Position numbers and translations under genes: made by a program. Below, piece after piece: positions 1 through 7,299 of a DNA stretch of 32,302 nt; positions within the stretch are counted from its first letter, which is position 1, and each line of letters opens with the position of its first letter. The notes under the pieces are model-generated. The model was not told where the DNA came from. It was given only the letters and a program-made list of their open reading frames with translations, and did not search any database. This DNA is from Promicromonosporaceae bacterium (GTDB taxonomy: Bacteria > Actinomycetota > Actinomycetes > Actinomycetales > Cellulomonadaceae), in assembly GCA_009783295.1 (NCBI GenBank), contig WRHK01000043.1, forward strand, positions 1-32,302, given 5' to 3'.

Positions 1-92
1 GGCGCCGCCCCCCCCCGCCCCCCCCCCCGCGCCGGCCCCCCCGCCGGGCCCGCCCCCCCCGCCGCCCCCCGCCCCCGGGGCGCGCCCGCCGC
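1..92. other. Low-complexity G/C-only left edge, probable contig-end artefact
   Basis: The first ~92 bases are almost only G and C, with long C runs and no A or T until about position 93. In the frame of the following gene this would read as a Pro/Ala/Gly/Arg string unlike any lyase domain, whereas normal-looking protein sequence starts immediately after. I read it as low-quality or misassembled terminal sequence and not as biology, though a real GC-rich linker cannot be excluded. Confidence 0.6.
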
Positions 93-951
93 AGCGGAGA
101 CCGAGGGACTCGGGCGACTGCTGCGCACCCTCGTCGACGCCGAGTGGACGGCGGCGCTCCCCGGCCCGTCGCCGCTCCCCCGCGACGTGTGGCTGCCGTC
201 CGTCCAGGTCCGGCTCGCGCGCGAGCACGCCGGGACGGCGGCCGGGCTGACGCTCGTGGTCAAGGGCGGACACAACGGCGAGCACCACAACCACGCCGAC
301 GTCGGCTCGTTCGTCGTCGCGTCCGACGGCGTTCCCGTGCTCGTCGACGCCGGCAGGCCCACGTACACGGCCGCCACGTTCGGGCCCGACCGGTACACGA
401 TCTGGCCGATGCGCAGCGCGTGGCACAACGTCCCGCAGGTGCGCGGCGCGGAACAGGGCATCGGGCGGCAGTTCGGCGCGACCGCCGTCGAGCCGCTCCT
501 CGGCGCCGGTCCGGACGACGCGGCCGGGCTCACCCTCGACCTCGCCGCCGCGTACCCGGACGACGGACTGCTCTCGTGGCGGCGCGAGGCCGTGCTCCTG
601 CGCGGGGTCGCCCCGCGCGTCGAGGTGCGCGACACCTGGCAGCTCGACGGCTGGGAGAGCCCCGGGTCGGAGCCCGCGACGGCTCTGCACCTGCTCGCCG
701 CGGGCGCCGTCACGCTGCTGCCCGACGGCGCCGTCGTCGTCCCGCTGGACGGTGCGACGCCGGTGCGTCTGCGCTGGCCGGACGGCGTGCCTGCCACCAT
801 GAGCGTGCAGGTGCTCGACGACCCCATGCTGTCCGACGTGTGGGGCGAACGCCTCACCCGGATCGAGCTCGACGTCACCGCACGCCGCGGCGTCGTCGTG
901 AGCGCCGAGCAGCTCCCCGATCAGCCCACCTCCGCCGAGGAGTCGCGATGA
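1..951 (+). CDS. Heparinase II/III-like polysaccharide lyase, C-terminal part (5' truncated)
   Basis: The frame is open from the window edge to the TGA at 949-951, so the start lies outside; sequence before about position 93 is unreliable. The visible ~285 residues match the beta-sandwich C-terminal domain of the heparinase II/III superfamily: the diagnostic GGHNGEHHNHADVGSF stretch (around 268-318) followed by VLVDAGRPTY and a WHNVPQV segment. Members are usually 600-700 residues and cut uronic-acid polysaccharides by beta-elimination, using residues in the missing N-terminal helical domain plus His/Tyr of this one. The substrate cannot be read from the fragment; position beside rhamnogalacturonan genes suggests a pectic or arabinogalactan side-chain uronide (inference). 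The stop overlaps the start of the downstream regulator (ATGA), implying co-transcription. Confidence 0.75.
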   Translation, partial: GAAPPRPPPRAGPPAGPAPPAAPRPRGAPAAAETEGLGRLLRTLVDAEWTAALPGPSPLPRDVWLPSVQVRLAREHAGTAAGLTLVVKGGHNGEHHNHADVGSFVVASDGVPVLVDAGRPTYTAATFGPDRYTIWPMRSAWHNVPQVRGAEQGIGRQFGATAVEPLLGAGPDDAAGLTLDLAAAYPDDGLLSWRREAVLLRGVAPRVEVRDTWQLDGWESPGSEPATALHLLAAGAVTLLPDGAVVVPLDGATPVRLRWPDGVPATMSVQVLDDPMLSDVWGERLTRIELDVTARRGVVVSAEQLPDQPTSAEESR

Positions 952-2039
952 CCGAGCCCACGACCCGTCCCCCGCTGGCCGCCGAGCGCCGCAGCCACCT
1001 GCTGGGCGTGCTCGCGCGCGACGGCGCGGTGCGCGTCGCCGACCTGGTCGAGCAGCTCGGCGTGACGCCCGTGACGGTGCGGCGCGACATCGCGCAGCTC
1101 GAGGCCGAGGGGCTCCTCGAGCGGGTGCACGGCGGGGCCGTCGCGCGGGTCGAGAACGGCCACGACCCGCTGCCGCCCGTCCAGGAGAAGGCCCTCGGCG
1201 TGCTGGTCCCGTCGCTGGACTACTACTGGCCGGGCGTGGTGCGCGGCATCGAGGCCGAGGCCGCGTCGCACGGCATGCGCACCCAGCTGCGTGGCTCGTC
1301 GTACGAGGCGACCGACGAGCTGCCCGCCGTCCGCCGGCTCGTCGAGGTCAACGCCGTGCACGGCCTGCTGCTCGCCCCGAACACCGACAGCCCGCGCGCG
1401 CAGGACCTGCTCCAGTGGCTCGCGGCGTCGCCCGTGCCGAGCGTGCTCGTGGAGCGCGAGGGGCAGCTGAACCCGCACCGCGAGGCCGTCGAGTCCGTGA
1501 CCACCGACCACGCCCTCGGCGCGCTGATGGCCGTGCGCCACCTGGCCGACCTGGGCCACCGCAACGTCGGCCTGGTGGTCAACCCGCAGTCGCCGACGTC
1601 GCGCAAGATCGCCATGGGCTGGCGGCGCGCGGTGGCCGACCTCTCGTTGACCGCGACCTCGCACTTCGAGCGCACCATCCCCGACCGGCGCCACCCGGAC
1701 TTCAACGACGTGGTCGACGCCGTCCTCGAGACCACGCTGTCCACCGGCACCACCGCGCTGCTGGTGCATTCCGACCCGGACGCGATGGCGTTCGTCCAGC
1801 ACGCACAGGACCGCGGTCTGTCGGTGCCGCGTGACCTGTCGGTCGTCGCGTACGACGACGAGGTGGCGCGCCTCTACAGCCCCGCCCTCACGGCGGTGAG
1901 CCCGCCCCGTCGGAGCGTCGGCCGCGCGGCGGTCGACCTGCTGGTCAAGCGTCTCGCCGACCCGGGCCGGCCGGTCCACCGGGTGGTGCTGAGCCCGCAG
2001 CTCATCGTGCGAGAGTCGACGGCCCCGGCCCGCGGGTGA
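948..2039 (+). CDS. Chimeric transcriptional regulator: DeoR-type HTH plus LacI-type sugar-sensing domain
   Basis: 363 residues from the ATG at 948, which overlaps the lyase stop by 4 nt. Residues ~12-60 form a DeoR/GntR-like winged helix (segments LGVLARDG, VEQLGVTPVTVRRDI, LEAEGLLERVHGGAV). From about residue 82 (KALGVLVPSLDYYWPGVVRGIE) to the end it is a LacI/GalR-type periplasmic-binding-protein fold, including the typical GLSVPRDLSVVAYDDE motif near the C-terminus. It is therefore not a classical LacI protein, whose HTH is different, nor a classical DeoR protein, whose sensor is a sugar-phosphate fold. Such hybrids are known in Actinobacteria. It probably senses an oligosaccharide of this locus and controls the lyase and/or the adjacent transporter; ligand and operator are unknown. 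Its 3' end overlaps the convergent DUF624 gene by 38 nt. Confidence 0.85.
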   Translation: MTEPTTRPPLAAERRSHLLGVLARDGAVRVADLVEQLGVTPVTVRRDIAQLEAEGLLERVHGGAVARVENGHDPLPPVQEKALGVLVPSLDYYWPGVVRGIEAEAASHGMRTQLRGSSYEATDELPAVRRLVEVNAVHGLLLAPNTDSPRAQDLLQWLAASPVPSVLVEREGQLNPHREAVESVTTDHALGALMAVRHLADLGHRNVGLVVNPQSPTSRKIAMGWRRAVADLSLTATSHFERTIPDRRHPDFNDVVDAVLETTLSTGTTALLVHSDPDAMAFVQHAQDRGLSVPRDLSVVAYDDEVARLYSPALTAVSPPRRSVGRAAVDLLVKRLADPGRPVHRVVLSPQLIVRESTAPARG

Positions 2040-2658
2040 GGGGCGGCGCGACCATGCGGCGCGCCTCCACCGCAGCCGCCGCGAAGCAGAGCAGCCCGGG
2101 GACGATCACCACGAGCGGCGCGAACATCCACACGACGAGGCTGCTCAGCGCCACCCCGACCAGCAGCAGCCCCGACCCCACGAGGTCGTCGGTGGTGCGG
2201 CGCGACCCGGCGAGCAGCACGTCGCGCCAGCGCGCCCCGGGCTGCCAGCCGGCCGCGGCGCGCAGCAGCGCGACCACTACGACGGCCGCAACCATGAGCA
2301 CGACCACGAGCCCGACCGTGCCACCGGGCATGGCCCCCGACCCGACGGCCGAGACCTCGAACGCCAGCAGCGCGAGCGCGGCGGCCGCGGTCACGGGCCA
2401 CCCCCAGCCGCCGCGCCACGCCGCGAGGAAGTCGCGGCCCAGGTCGGCCACGCCGTCGGGCCGCGAGTGCAGGTGGCGCCGCACGTGCGCGACGCCGGCC
2501 GCGAACGCCGGCAGGGCCGTGACGCCGAGCAGGCTGAGCACGGACACGGCCACGCCGACCAGCAGCATCTCGCCGAAGCGCGCGAACGCTCCCCCGCCGA
2601 AGATCGCGCGACCCTCCGCCGCGCGCGGCGCCTTCGCCTCCTGGCTCCCGGTGCTCAT
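2002..2658 (-). CDS. YesL-like (DUF624) membrane protein
   Basis: 218 residues with about five hydrophobic segments (near residues 28-55, 85-105, 115-138, 158-180 and 182-197) and an N-terminal FGGGAFARFGEMLLVG region typical of the YesL/DUF624 family. In Bacillus subtilis yesL lies beside the rhamnogalacturonan transporter genes yesOPQ, and DUF624 genes elsewhere also accompany sugar ABC permeases. Here it is the last gene of the transporter operon, starting 3 nt after the permease stop. Biochemical function is unknown; an accessory role in transport or its assembly is an inference from context. Its 3' end overlaps the convergent regulator gene, and I see no hairpin between them. Confidence 0.75.
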   Translation of the reverse strand: MSTGSQEAKAPRAAEGRAIFGGGAFARFGEMLLVGVAVSVLSLLGVTALPAFAAGVAHVRRHLHSRPDGVADLGRDFLAAWRGGWGWPVTAAAALALLAFEVSAVGSGAMPGGTVGLVVVLMVAAVVVVALLRAAAGWQPGARWRDVLLAGSRRTTDDLVGSGLLLVGVALSSLVVWMFAPLVVIVPGLLCFAAAAVEARRMVAPPLTRGPGPSTLAR

Positions 2659-2661
2659 CGC

Positions 2662-3579
2662 TCAGCCCTTGAGGCCCTGGGTGGCGACGCCCTCGACCAG
2701 GTACCTCTGGAAGACGAGGAAGAAGAGCAGCACGGGGACGAGCGCGAGGACTGCCATGGCCATCTGCGCACCGTAGTCGGACACCGAGGTCTGGTCGACG
2801 AAGAGCCGCAGGGCGATCGGGAGGGTGTAGAGCTCGGGGCTCTTGAGGTAGAGCAGCGGCCCGAAGAAGTCGTTCCAGGACCAGATGAACGCGAAGATCG
2901 AGCTGGTCACCAGGGCCGGCTTCATGAGCGGCAGCATGATCGAGGTGAAGATCCGCAGGTGCCCGGCGCCGTCGATGCGGGCGGCCTCGTCGAGCTCGCG
3001 GGGCAGGTTGCGCATGAACTGCACCATGAGGAACACGAAGAAGGCGTCCGCCGCGAGGAACTTGCCGATGAGCAGCGGCACGAACGTGTTCACCAGGCCG
3101 AGCGTGTTGAACAGGATGTACTGCGGGATGATCACGACGTGGAACGGCAGCAGCAGCGTGCCGATCATGAGCGTGAAGAACACGTTGCGGCCCGGGAAGT
3201 TGATGCGCGCGAACGCGTAGGCCGTCACGGAGCACGAGAGCGTGATGCCCACGACGCTGCCGACCGCGAGGATCACGGAGTTCTGGAAGAAGGTCCAGAA
3301 CGAGACGCCGCCGATGCCGCCGAGCGCCTTGGTGAAGTTCCGCAGGGACCCGTGGGTGGGCCACAGGCTCACGTTGCCGATGATGTCGGCCGACGGCTTG
3401 AACGCCGAGATGATCATCCAGGCCGCCGGGTAGAGCACCACCACCAGCACCACGCACACCAGCACGTGGAACAGCGTGGCCTTGGCCCGGGACCGCGCGA
3501 CGGCCTGCTTGTGCAGCTTCGCGGACTGGGCGAGGTCGACGCGCGACGTCGTCGCGGTGTCGAAGGTCGCGGTGCTCAT
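2662..3579 (-). CDS. Carbohydrate ABC transporter permease, MalG type
   Basis: 305 residues with six predicted membrane segments and the EAA loop of MalG-type permeases (LPRELDEAARIDGAGHLRIF, residues ~195-214), which docks the ATPase. The C-terminus GVATQGLKG is typical of CUT1-family inner-membrane permeases. The start at 3579 overlaps the stop of the upstream permease by 4 nt (ATGA), so translation is probably coupled. It forms a heterodimer with that permease to import sugars delivered by the binding lipoprotein of the operon. No ATPase gene is present. By context the likely substrate is rhamnogalacturonan oligosaccharide or another rhamnose-containing sugar (inference); the family assignment is secure. 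Confidence 0.92.
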   Translation of the reverse strand: MSTATFDTATTSRVDLAQSAKLHKQAVARSRAKATLFHVLVCVVLVVVLYPAAWMIISAFKPSADIIGNVSLWPTHGSLRNFTKALGGIGGVSFWTFFQNSVILAVGSVVGITLSCSVTAYAFARINFPGRNVFFTLMIGTLLLPFHVVIIPQYILFNTLGLVNTFVPLLIGKFLAADAFFVFLMVQFMRNLPRELDEAARIDGAGHLRIFTSIMLPLMKPALVTSSIFAFIWSWNDFFGPLLYLKSPELYTLPIALRLFVDQTSVSDYGAQMAMAVLALVPVLLFFLVFQRYLVEGVATQGLKG

Positions 3580-4535
3580 CGGCTCTCCCCGGAGTAGTGC
3601 ACCCACAGCTTGGAGCTGCGGAAGAAGATGACGGTGACGATGCCGATGACGACGACGAGGACCCAGGCCATCGCCGACGCATAGCCCATCTGGAAGTCGC
3701 GGAACCCGCGGAAGTACAGGTACAGCGTGTAGAAGAGGGTCGACCGCGCGGGGCCGCCGGTGCCCGACGAGATGATGTACGCCGAGTTGAAGATCTGGAA
3801 CGCGTGGATCGTCTCGAGCAGCAGGTTGAAGAACAGCACGGGCGACAGCATCGGCACGGTGATCGTGGTGAACCGGCGCCAAGGCCCCGCACCGTCGCAG
3901 GCGGCCGCCTCGTACAGCTCGGCGGGCACCTGCTTGAGGCCCGCCAGGAAGATGACCATCGGCGCGCCGAACTGCCAGACGGTCAGCAGGACGAGCATCG
4001 GCATCGTGCGCTCCGGCTGCCCCACCCAGCCGCCGGCCGGGAACCCGAAGAACTGCTGCACGGTGTCGACGGGCCCGCGGTCGATGAACATCGCCTTCCA
4101 GACGATGGCGATCGAGACGCTGGCGCCGACCAGCGACGGGGCGTAGAACGCGGAGCGGTAGAAGCTCTTGCCCCGGTACTTGGTGTTCAGCAGCATCGCG
4201 ACCGCGAGCGCTGCGATCAGCTTCACGGGCGTGCCGATGAGCACGTACACGCCGGTGACCTGCCAGGCCTTGAGGTAGTCCGGGTCGGCGAGCAGGCGCG
4301 TGAAGTTCGCGACGCCGATCCACTCGGGGGCGCCGAACAGGTTGTACTTGGTGAACGCCAGGTACAGCGAGGCCACCATCGGGCCCGCGGTCAGCAGGAA
4401 GAAGCCCAGCAGCCACGGCGCGAGGAACGCGTACCCGGCGCGGATGTCGCGCCCGCGCGGCTTGGGCTTTCGGGAGGTCTCAGCGGGCGTCGGTGCCGGC
4501 TGGTCGGTGGCGTTCTCAGCGCTGAGCGTCGTCAT
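3576..4535 (-). CDS. Carbohydrate ABC transporter permease, MalF/UgpA type
   Basis: CUT1-type permease of about 319 residues with six membrane segments and the EAA loop VPAELYEAAACDGAGPWRRF. The start is ambiguous: ATGs at 4544, 4541 and 4535 are in frame. The only ribosome-binding sequence, AGGA on the minus strand (plus 4546-4549), lies 1, 4 and 10 nt from them, so 4535 is best spaced; 4541 is the alternative. The N-terminal ~30 residues are polar (Glu/Thr/Pro/Lys/Arg) before the first membrane helix AYAFLAPWLLGFFLL. It pairs with the MalG-type permease, which it overlaps by 4 nt. A very strong stem-loop separates it from the binding-protein gene. Confidence 0.9.
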   Translation of the reverse strand: MTTLSAENATDQPAPTPAETSRKPKPRGRDIRAGYAFLAPWLLGFFLLTAGPMVASLYLAFTKYNLFGAPEWIGVANFTRLLADPDYLKAWQVTGVYVLIGTPVKLIAALAVAMLLNTKYRGKSFYRSAFYAPSLVGASVSIAIVWKAMFIDRGPVDTVQQFFGFPAGGWVGQPERTMPMLVLLTVWQFGAPMVIFLAGLKQVPAELYEAAACDGAGPWRRFTTITVPMLSPVLFFNLLLETIHAFQIFNSAYIISSGTGGPARSTLFYTLYLYFRGFRDFQMGYASAMAWVLVVVIGIVTVIFFRSSKLWVHYSGESR

Positions 4536-4560
4536 CGTCATCATGTCCTCGCATGGTTCT

Positions 4561-4592
4561 GGGGGCCCGCCCTGTCGCCAGGGCGGGCCCCC
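4561..4592 (-). promoter_or_regulatory. Intercistronic stem-loop between binding-protein and permease genes
   Basis: Positions 4561-4574 and 4579-4592 are perfect 14-bp inverted repeats, nearly all G/C, with a 4-nt loop. It begins just after the stop of the binding-protein gene and ends ~17 nt before the permease ribosome-binding site. There is no U-tract. In maltose-type operons such hairpins protect the binding-protein mRNA or partly terminate transcription, giving more binding protein than permease; that role is inferred here. Confidence 0.7.
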
Positions 4593-4600
4593 GTGGCCTG

Positions 4601-5929
4601 TCAGCCGACGGAGTTCTGGACCTCGGCGAACCACCGGTCGGCGAAGTCCTCCGGCGTGGTCTTCCCGTCGCCGAGCTCCTCCGAGAGCGTCAGCCACGAC
4701 GCCTCGATGGTGCCGAAGCCCTTGACCGGGATCGGCGCGACGGTCGTGTCCGTCTTCGCCATCGTGTCCTCGTACGCCAGCACCTGGGCGTCGACGGAGC
4801 CGGCGGGCGCGTCGATCGCGGCGCGCTGCGCCTTGTCGCCCGGGACGCCCTTCGACGTGCCGAAGACCTTGCCCACGTCAGGGTCGGTGAGCAGGAAGTT
4901 GATCAGCAGGCCCGCCTCGTACGGGTGCTTGGTGTTGGCGCCGACGGCCAGGTGCATGGACGGGCGGAAGAAGTTGCCCGTCCCGTTCGGCCCCGCCGGG
5001 ATCGGCAGCACCTTGATGTTCTGCTTGCCGGAGTCGGAGACGTAGCCCGCGAGGAAGTTGTCCCACGACATCTCCGCCACGGCCTCGTTCATCGTCAGGC
5101 CGCTCTTGGGCTTGACGGCGGTCGCGCGGTCGGTCGGGTAGACGTCCTTGCTCTTGCGCAGGTCGGCCGTCTTGTCGAGCCAGGCGATGACGTCCTTCTT
5201 GTCGAAGTTCAGCTTGCCGTCCTTGGTGAACGGGTCGGTGCCCTGCTGGACCAGGTCCTGCAGGAAGAACCAGAACGTGCCGGTGTAGTCGCCCGACCCG
5301 TAGAGCTTGTAGCCGTCCTTCGTCTTCACGTCGGCGGCCGAGACCTTCTGGACGAACGTGTTGAGGTCGTCCCAGCTGTAGCCGTCGGCGGGGAACTCGA
5401 CCCCGGCCGCTGTGGCGACGTCCGGGTTGACGAACATGGCGAGCGTGTTGGTCGACGTCGGGATGGCGATCTGCTTGCCGTCGACGTTCGCGGCCTTGAC
5501 CAGGCTCGGGTCGTAGCCCGAGAGGTCGATGGTCTTGTCGTCGATGAGGGGCTGCAGGTCCAGCAGCTGGCCGGTCTCCCCGTACTCGCGCAGGTAGGCC
5601 GAGTCGAACTGGAACACGTCGGGCAGGGCCTTGCCGGCCGCCTCGGTCGCCTTGGCCTCCCAGTACGACGAGAAGTCGGAGAAGCCGGTCTTGACGGTGA
5701 TCCACGGGTACTTCTTGTGGAACAGGTCGAGCGCCTGCTGGTAGCGGCTGGCGCGGTCGTCGTTGCCCCACCAGTTGAGGACGAGGGTGACGGGCTCCGC
5801 GCCCGGCGACGTGCGGTTCGGGTCGTCGGACCCGCCCGCTGCGCCGTTGCCACTTCCACCGCCGCACCCGCTCAGGACCAGCGTCGCTGCGGCCACCATG
5901 CCGACAGCCCCGACGAGGGATCGCTTCAT
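4601..5929 (-). CDS. Sugar ABC transporter substrate-binding lipoprotein
   Basis: 442 residues with a lipoprotein signal peptide: KR near the N-terminus, a hydrophobic core, and lipobox VLSGC with the lipidated Cys at residue 22, followed by a Gly/Ser linker. The rest is a family-1 extracellular solute-binding protein (LVLNWWGNDDRASRYQQALD; DVFQFDSAYLREYGETGQLLDL; SWDDLNTFVQKV). It delivers sugar to the two permeases encoded downstream. AAGGAGG (minus strand, plus 5939-5945) lies 9 nt before the ATG. It is the first gene of the operon and its promoter carries operator A between -35 and -10, with operator B just upstream. Similarity in role to Bacillus YesO (rhamnogalacturonan fragments) is an inference from neighbours. 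Confidence 0.93.
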   Translation of the reverse strand: MKRSLVGAVGMVAAATLVLSGCGGGSGNGAAGGSDDPNRTSPGAEPVTLVLNWWGNDDRASRYQQALDLFHKKYPWITVKTGFSDFSSYWEAKATEAAGKALPDVFQFDSAYLREYGETGQLLDLQPLIDDKTIDLSGYDPSLVKAANVDGKQIAIPTSTNTLAMFVNPDVATAAGVEFPADGYSWDDLNTFVQKVSAADVKTKDGYKLYGSGDYTGTFWFFLQDLVQQGTDPFTKDGKLNFDKKDVIAWLDKTADLRKSKDVYPTDRATAVKPKSGLTMNEAVAEMSWDNFLAGYVSDSGKQNIKVLPIPAGPNGTGNFFRPSMHLAVGANTKHPYEAGLLINFLLTDPDVGKVFGTSKGVPGDKAQRAAIDAPAGSVDAQVLAYEDTMAKTDTTVAPIPVKGFGTIEASWLTLSEELGDGKTTPEDFADRWFAEVQNSVG

Positions 5930-5971
5930 TGCAGTGAGCCTCCTTGCTCAAGCGTGGGTTGCGCGGTGCCG

Positions 5972-6002
5972 ATCGTATGGGAAAGCGCTTTACAGCCGTC
6001 AA
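5972..6002 (-). promoter_or_regulatory. Promoter of the ABC transporter operon
   Basis: On the minus strand TTGACG (plus 5997-6002) is a good -35 and TACGAT (plus 5972-5977) a plausible -10, with a 19-nt spacer that is slightly long. An operator palindrome occupies the spacer, so a bound repressor would block RNA polymerase. Leader to the ATG is roughly 35-40 nt. Confidence 0.5.
5980..5993. promoter_or_regulatory. Operator family A, site 1 (GGAAAGCGCTTTAC)
   Basis: Contains the perfect 10-bp palindrome AAAGCGCTTT (5982-5991). It lies between the -35 and -10 of the ABC transporter promoter. It is one of five related sites in this window, all in promoter regions of the rhamnogalacturonan/rhamnose locus. 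The GCGC-centred form is typical of LacI-family operators. Confidence 0.7.
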
Positions 6003-6011
6003 GTCCCGAGT

Positions 6012-6023
6012 TGAAACGTTACA
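6012..6023. promoter_or_regulatory. Operator family B, site 1 (TGAAACGTTACA)
   Basis: Twelve-base imperfect palindrome with AACGTT core, extendable to TTGAAACGTTACAA (6011-6024). It lies about 10 bp upstream of the -35 of the transporter promoter and ~35 bp upstream of the -10 of the divergent dehydrogenase gene, so one protein here could act on both. The CG-centred shape is that of LacI-family binding sites. Confidence 0.6.
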
Positions 6024-6057
6024 ACACCGTGAGGCGCAACAGTACCGCCCGAGCCGC

Positions 6058-6078
6058 TAGAGTGGAAAGCGCATTCCA
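6058..6078 (+). promoter_or_regulatory. Likely -10 element with operator A, site 2, for the 6133 operon
   Basis: TAGAGT (6058-6063) is a good actinobacterial -10; no convincing -35 precedes it. It is followed directly by the palindrome TGGAAAGCGCATTCCA (6063-6078), which would cover the transcription start and act as a roadblock operator. The inner 14 bases (6064-6077) match family A with one change in the GCGCTT core. Confidence 0.55.
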
Positions 6079-6132
6079 ACGACGGGGTGCCTCACCCGGC
6101 CGCGCCGTCGGCCGCCGACCTCCGGAGCGAGC

Positions 6133-7299
6133 ATGACCTCCACCCGCACCCTCCGTATCGCCATGAACGGCGTGACCGGCCGCATGGGCTACCGCCAGCA
6201 CCTCGTCCGCTCGATCCTGCCGATCCGCGACGCCGGCGGCGTCCTGCTGCCCGACGGCACGCGACTGCAGGTCGAGCCCGTGCTCGTGGGGCGCAGCGAG
6301 GCCCGGCTCGCGGAGATCGCCGCCCGGCACGGGGTGGCGGAGTGGACCACCGACCTCGACGGGATCATCGCGGACCCGGCCACCGACGTCGTCTTCGACG
6401 CCTCGATGACGTCGCTGCGGGTCAAGACGCTGACCAAGGCGATCCAGGCGGGCAAGCACGTCTACACGGAGAAGCCGACGGCGGACAACCTCGCCGACGC
6501 CGTCGAGCTCGCGCGCCTCGGGGCGACCGCCGGCGTGACCGTGGGCGTGGTGCACGACAAGCTCTACCTGCCGGGCCTGGTCAAGCTGCGCCGCCTGGTC
6601 GACGAGGGCTTCTTCGGCCGGATCCTGTCGCTGCGCGGCGAGTTCGGCTACTGGGTTTTCGAGGGCGACGTGCAGCCCGCGCAGCGACCCTCCTGGAACT
6701 ACCGCCTGGCCGACGGCGGCTCGATGTCCACCGACATGTACCCGCACTGGAGCTACGTGCTCGAGGGCATCGTCGGCACGGTCACCTCCGTGATCACGCA
6801 GACGGCCACGCACATCCCCACCCGCTGGGACGAGCAGGGCGAGCCGTACGCCGCCACGGCCGACGACGCCGCCTACGGCATCTTCAAGCTGACCACGCCC
6901 GGCGGGGACCCGGTGGTCGCGCAGATCAACTCCTCCTGGGCCGTGCGGGTGCACCGCGGAGAGCTGGTCGAGTTCCAGGTGGACGGCACGCACGGGTCGG
7001 CCGTCGCCGGGCTGTTCGGGTGCGTCGCGCAGCCGCGCTCCACCACGCCCAAGGCGGTGTGGAACCCCGACCTGCCCACCCCGGAGCGGTTCCTCGACCA
7101 GTGGGCCACCGTCCCCGACAACGGCGAGCTCGACAACGGGTTCAAGGCGCAGTGGGAGGAGTTCCTGCGCGACGTCGCCGCGGGCCGCCCGCACCGCTAC
7201 GACCTGCTCTCCGCCGCGCGCGGCGTGCAGCTCGCCGAGCTCGGCCTGCGCTCGTCGGCCGAGGGCCGCCGCCTCGACGTCCCGGAGATCGCCCTGTGA
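6133..7299 (+). CDS. Gfo/Idh/MocA-family NAD(P)-dependent sugar oxidoreductase
   Basis: 388 residues. The N-terminal Rossmann fold carries GVTGRMG (residues 13-19), a variant of the usual GxGxxG, and the family hallmark EKP (113-115) in VYTEKPTADN. The C-terminal half is the alpha/beta domain that binds sugar and forms dimers. Members oxidise or reduce hydroxyls of sugars, inositols and glycosides. The ATG at 6133 has GGAG 5 nt upstream. The gene overlaps the following TIM-barrel isomerase by 4 nt, a pairing also seen in inositol and 3-keto-glycoside pathways such as E. coli ycjS/ycjR. Substrate is not predictable from sequence; operator A in its leader places it in the rhamnogalacturonan regulon (inference). 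Confidence 0.85.
   Translation: MTSTRTLRIAMNGVTGRMGYRQHLVRSILPIRDAGGVLLPDGTRLQVEPVLVGRSEARLAEIAARHGVAEWTTDLDGIIADPATDVVFDASMTSLRVKTLTKAIQAGKHVYTEKPTADNLADAVELARLGATAGVTVGVVHDKLYLPGLVKLRRLVDEGFFGRILSLRGEFGYWVFEGDVQPAQRPSWNYRLADGGSMSTDMYPHWSYVLEGIVGTVTSVITQTATHIPTRWDEQGEPYAATADDAAYGIFKLTTPGGDPVVAQINSSWAVRVHRGELVEFQVDGTHGSAVAGLFGCVAQPRSTTPKAVWNPDLPTPERFLDQWATVPDNGELDNGFKAQWEEFLRDVAAGRPHRYDLLSAARGVQLAELGLRSSAEGRRLDVPEIAL

Noticed and set aside
144-947. N-terminal extension of the regulator at 948 back to an ATG at 144
   Set aside because: The extension is Arg/Pro-rich, lies entirely over the lyase coding sequence in another frame, and the DeoR HTH starts normally from 948 with a stop-start overlap.
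5980-5993. Operator A as a CebR/CelR cellulose-type box
   Set aside because: The cellulose box as I recall it is TGGGAGCGCTCCCA; these sites have AAAGCGCTTT and lie only at pectin/rhamnose genes, so the regulator is probably different.
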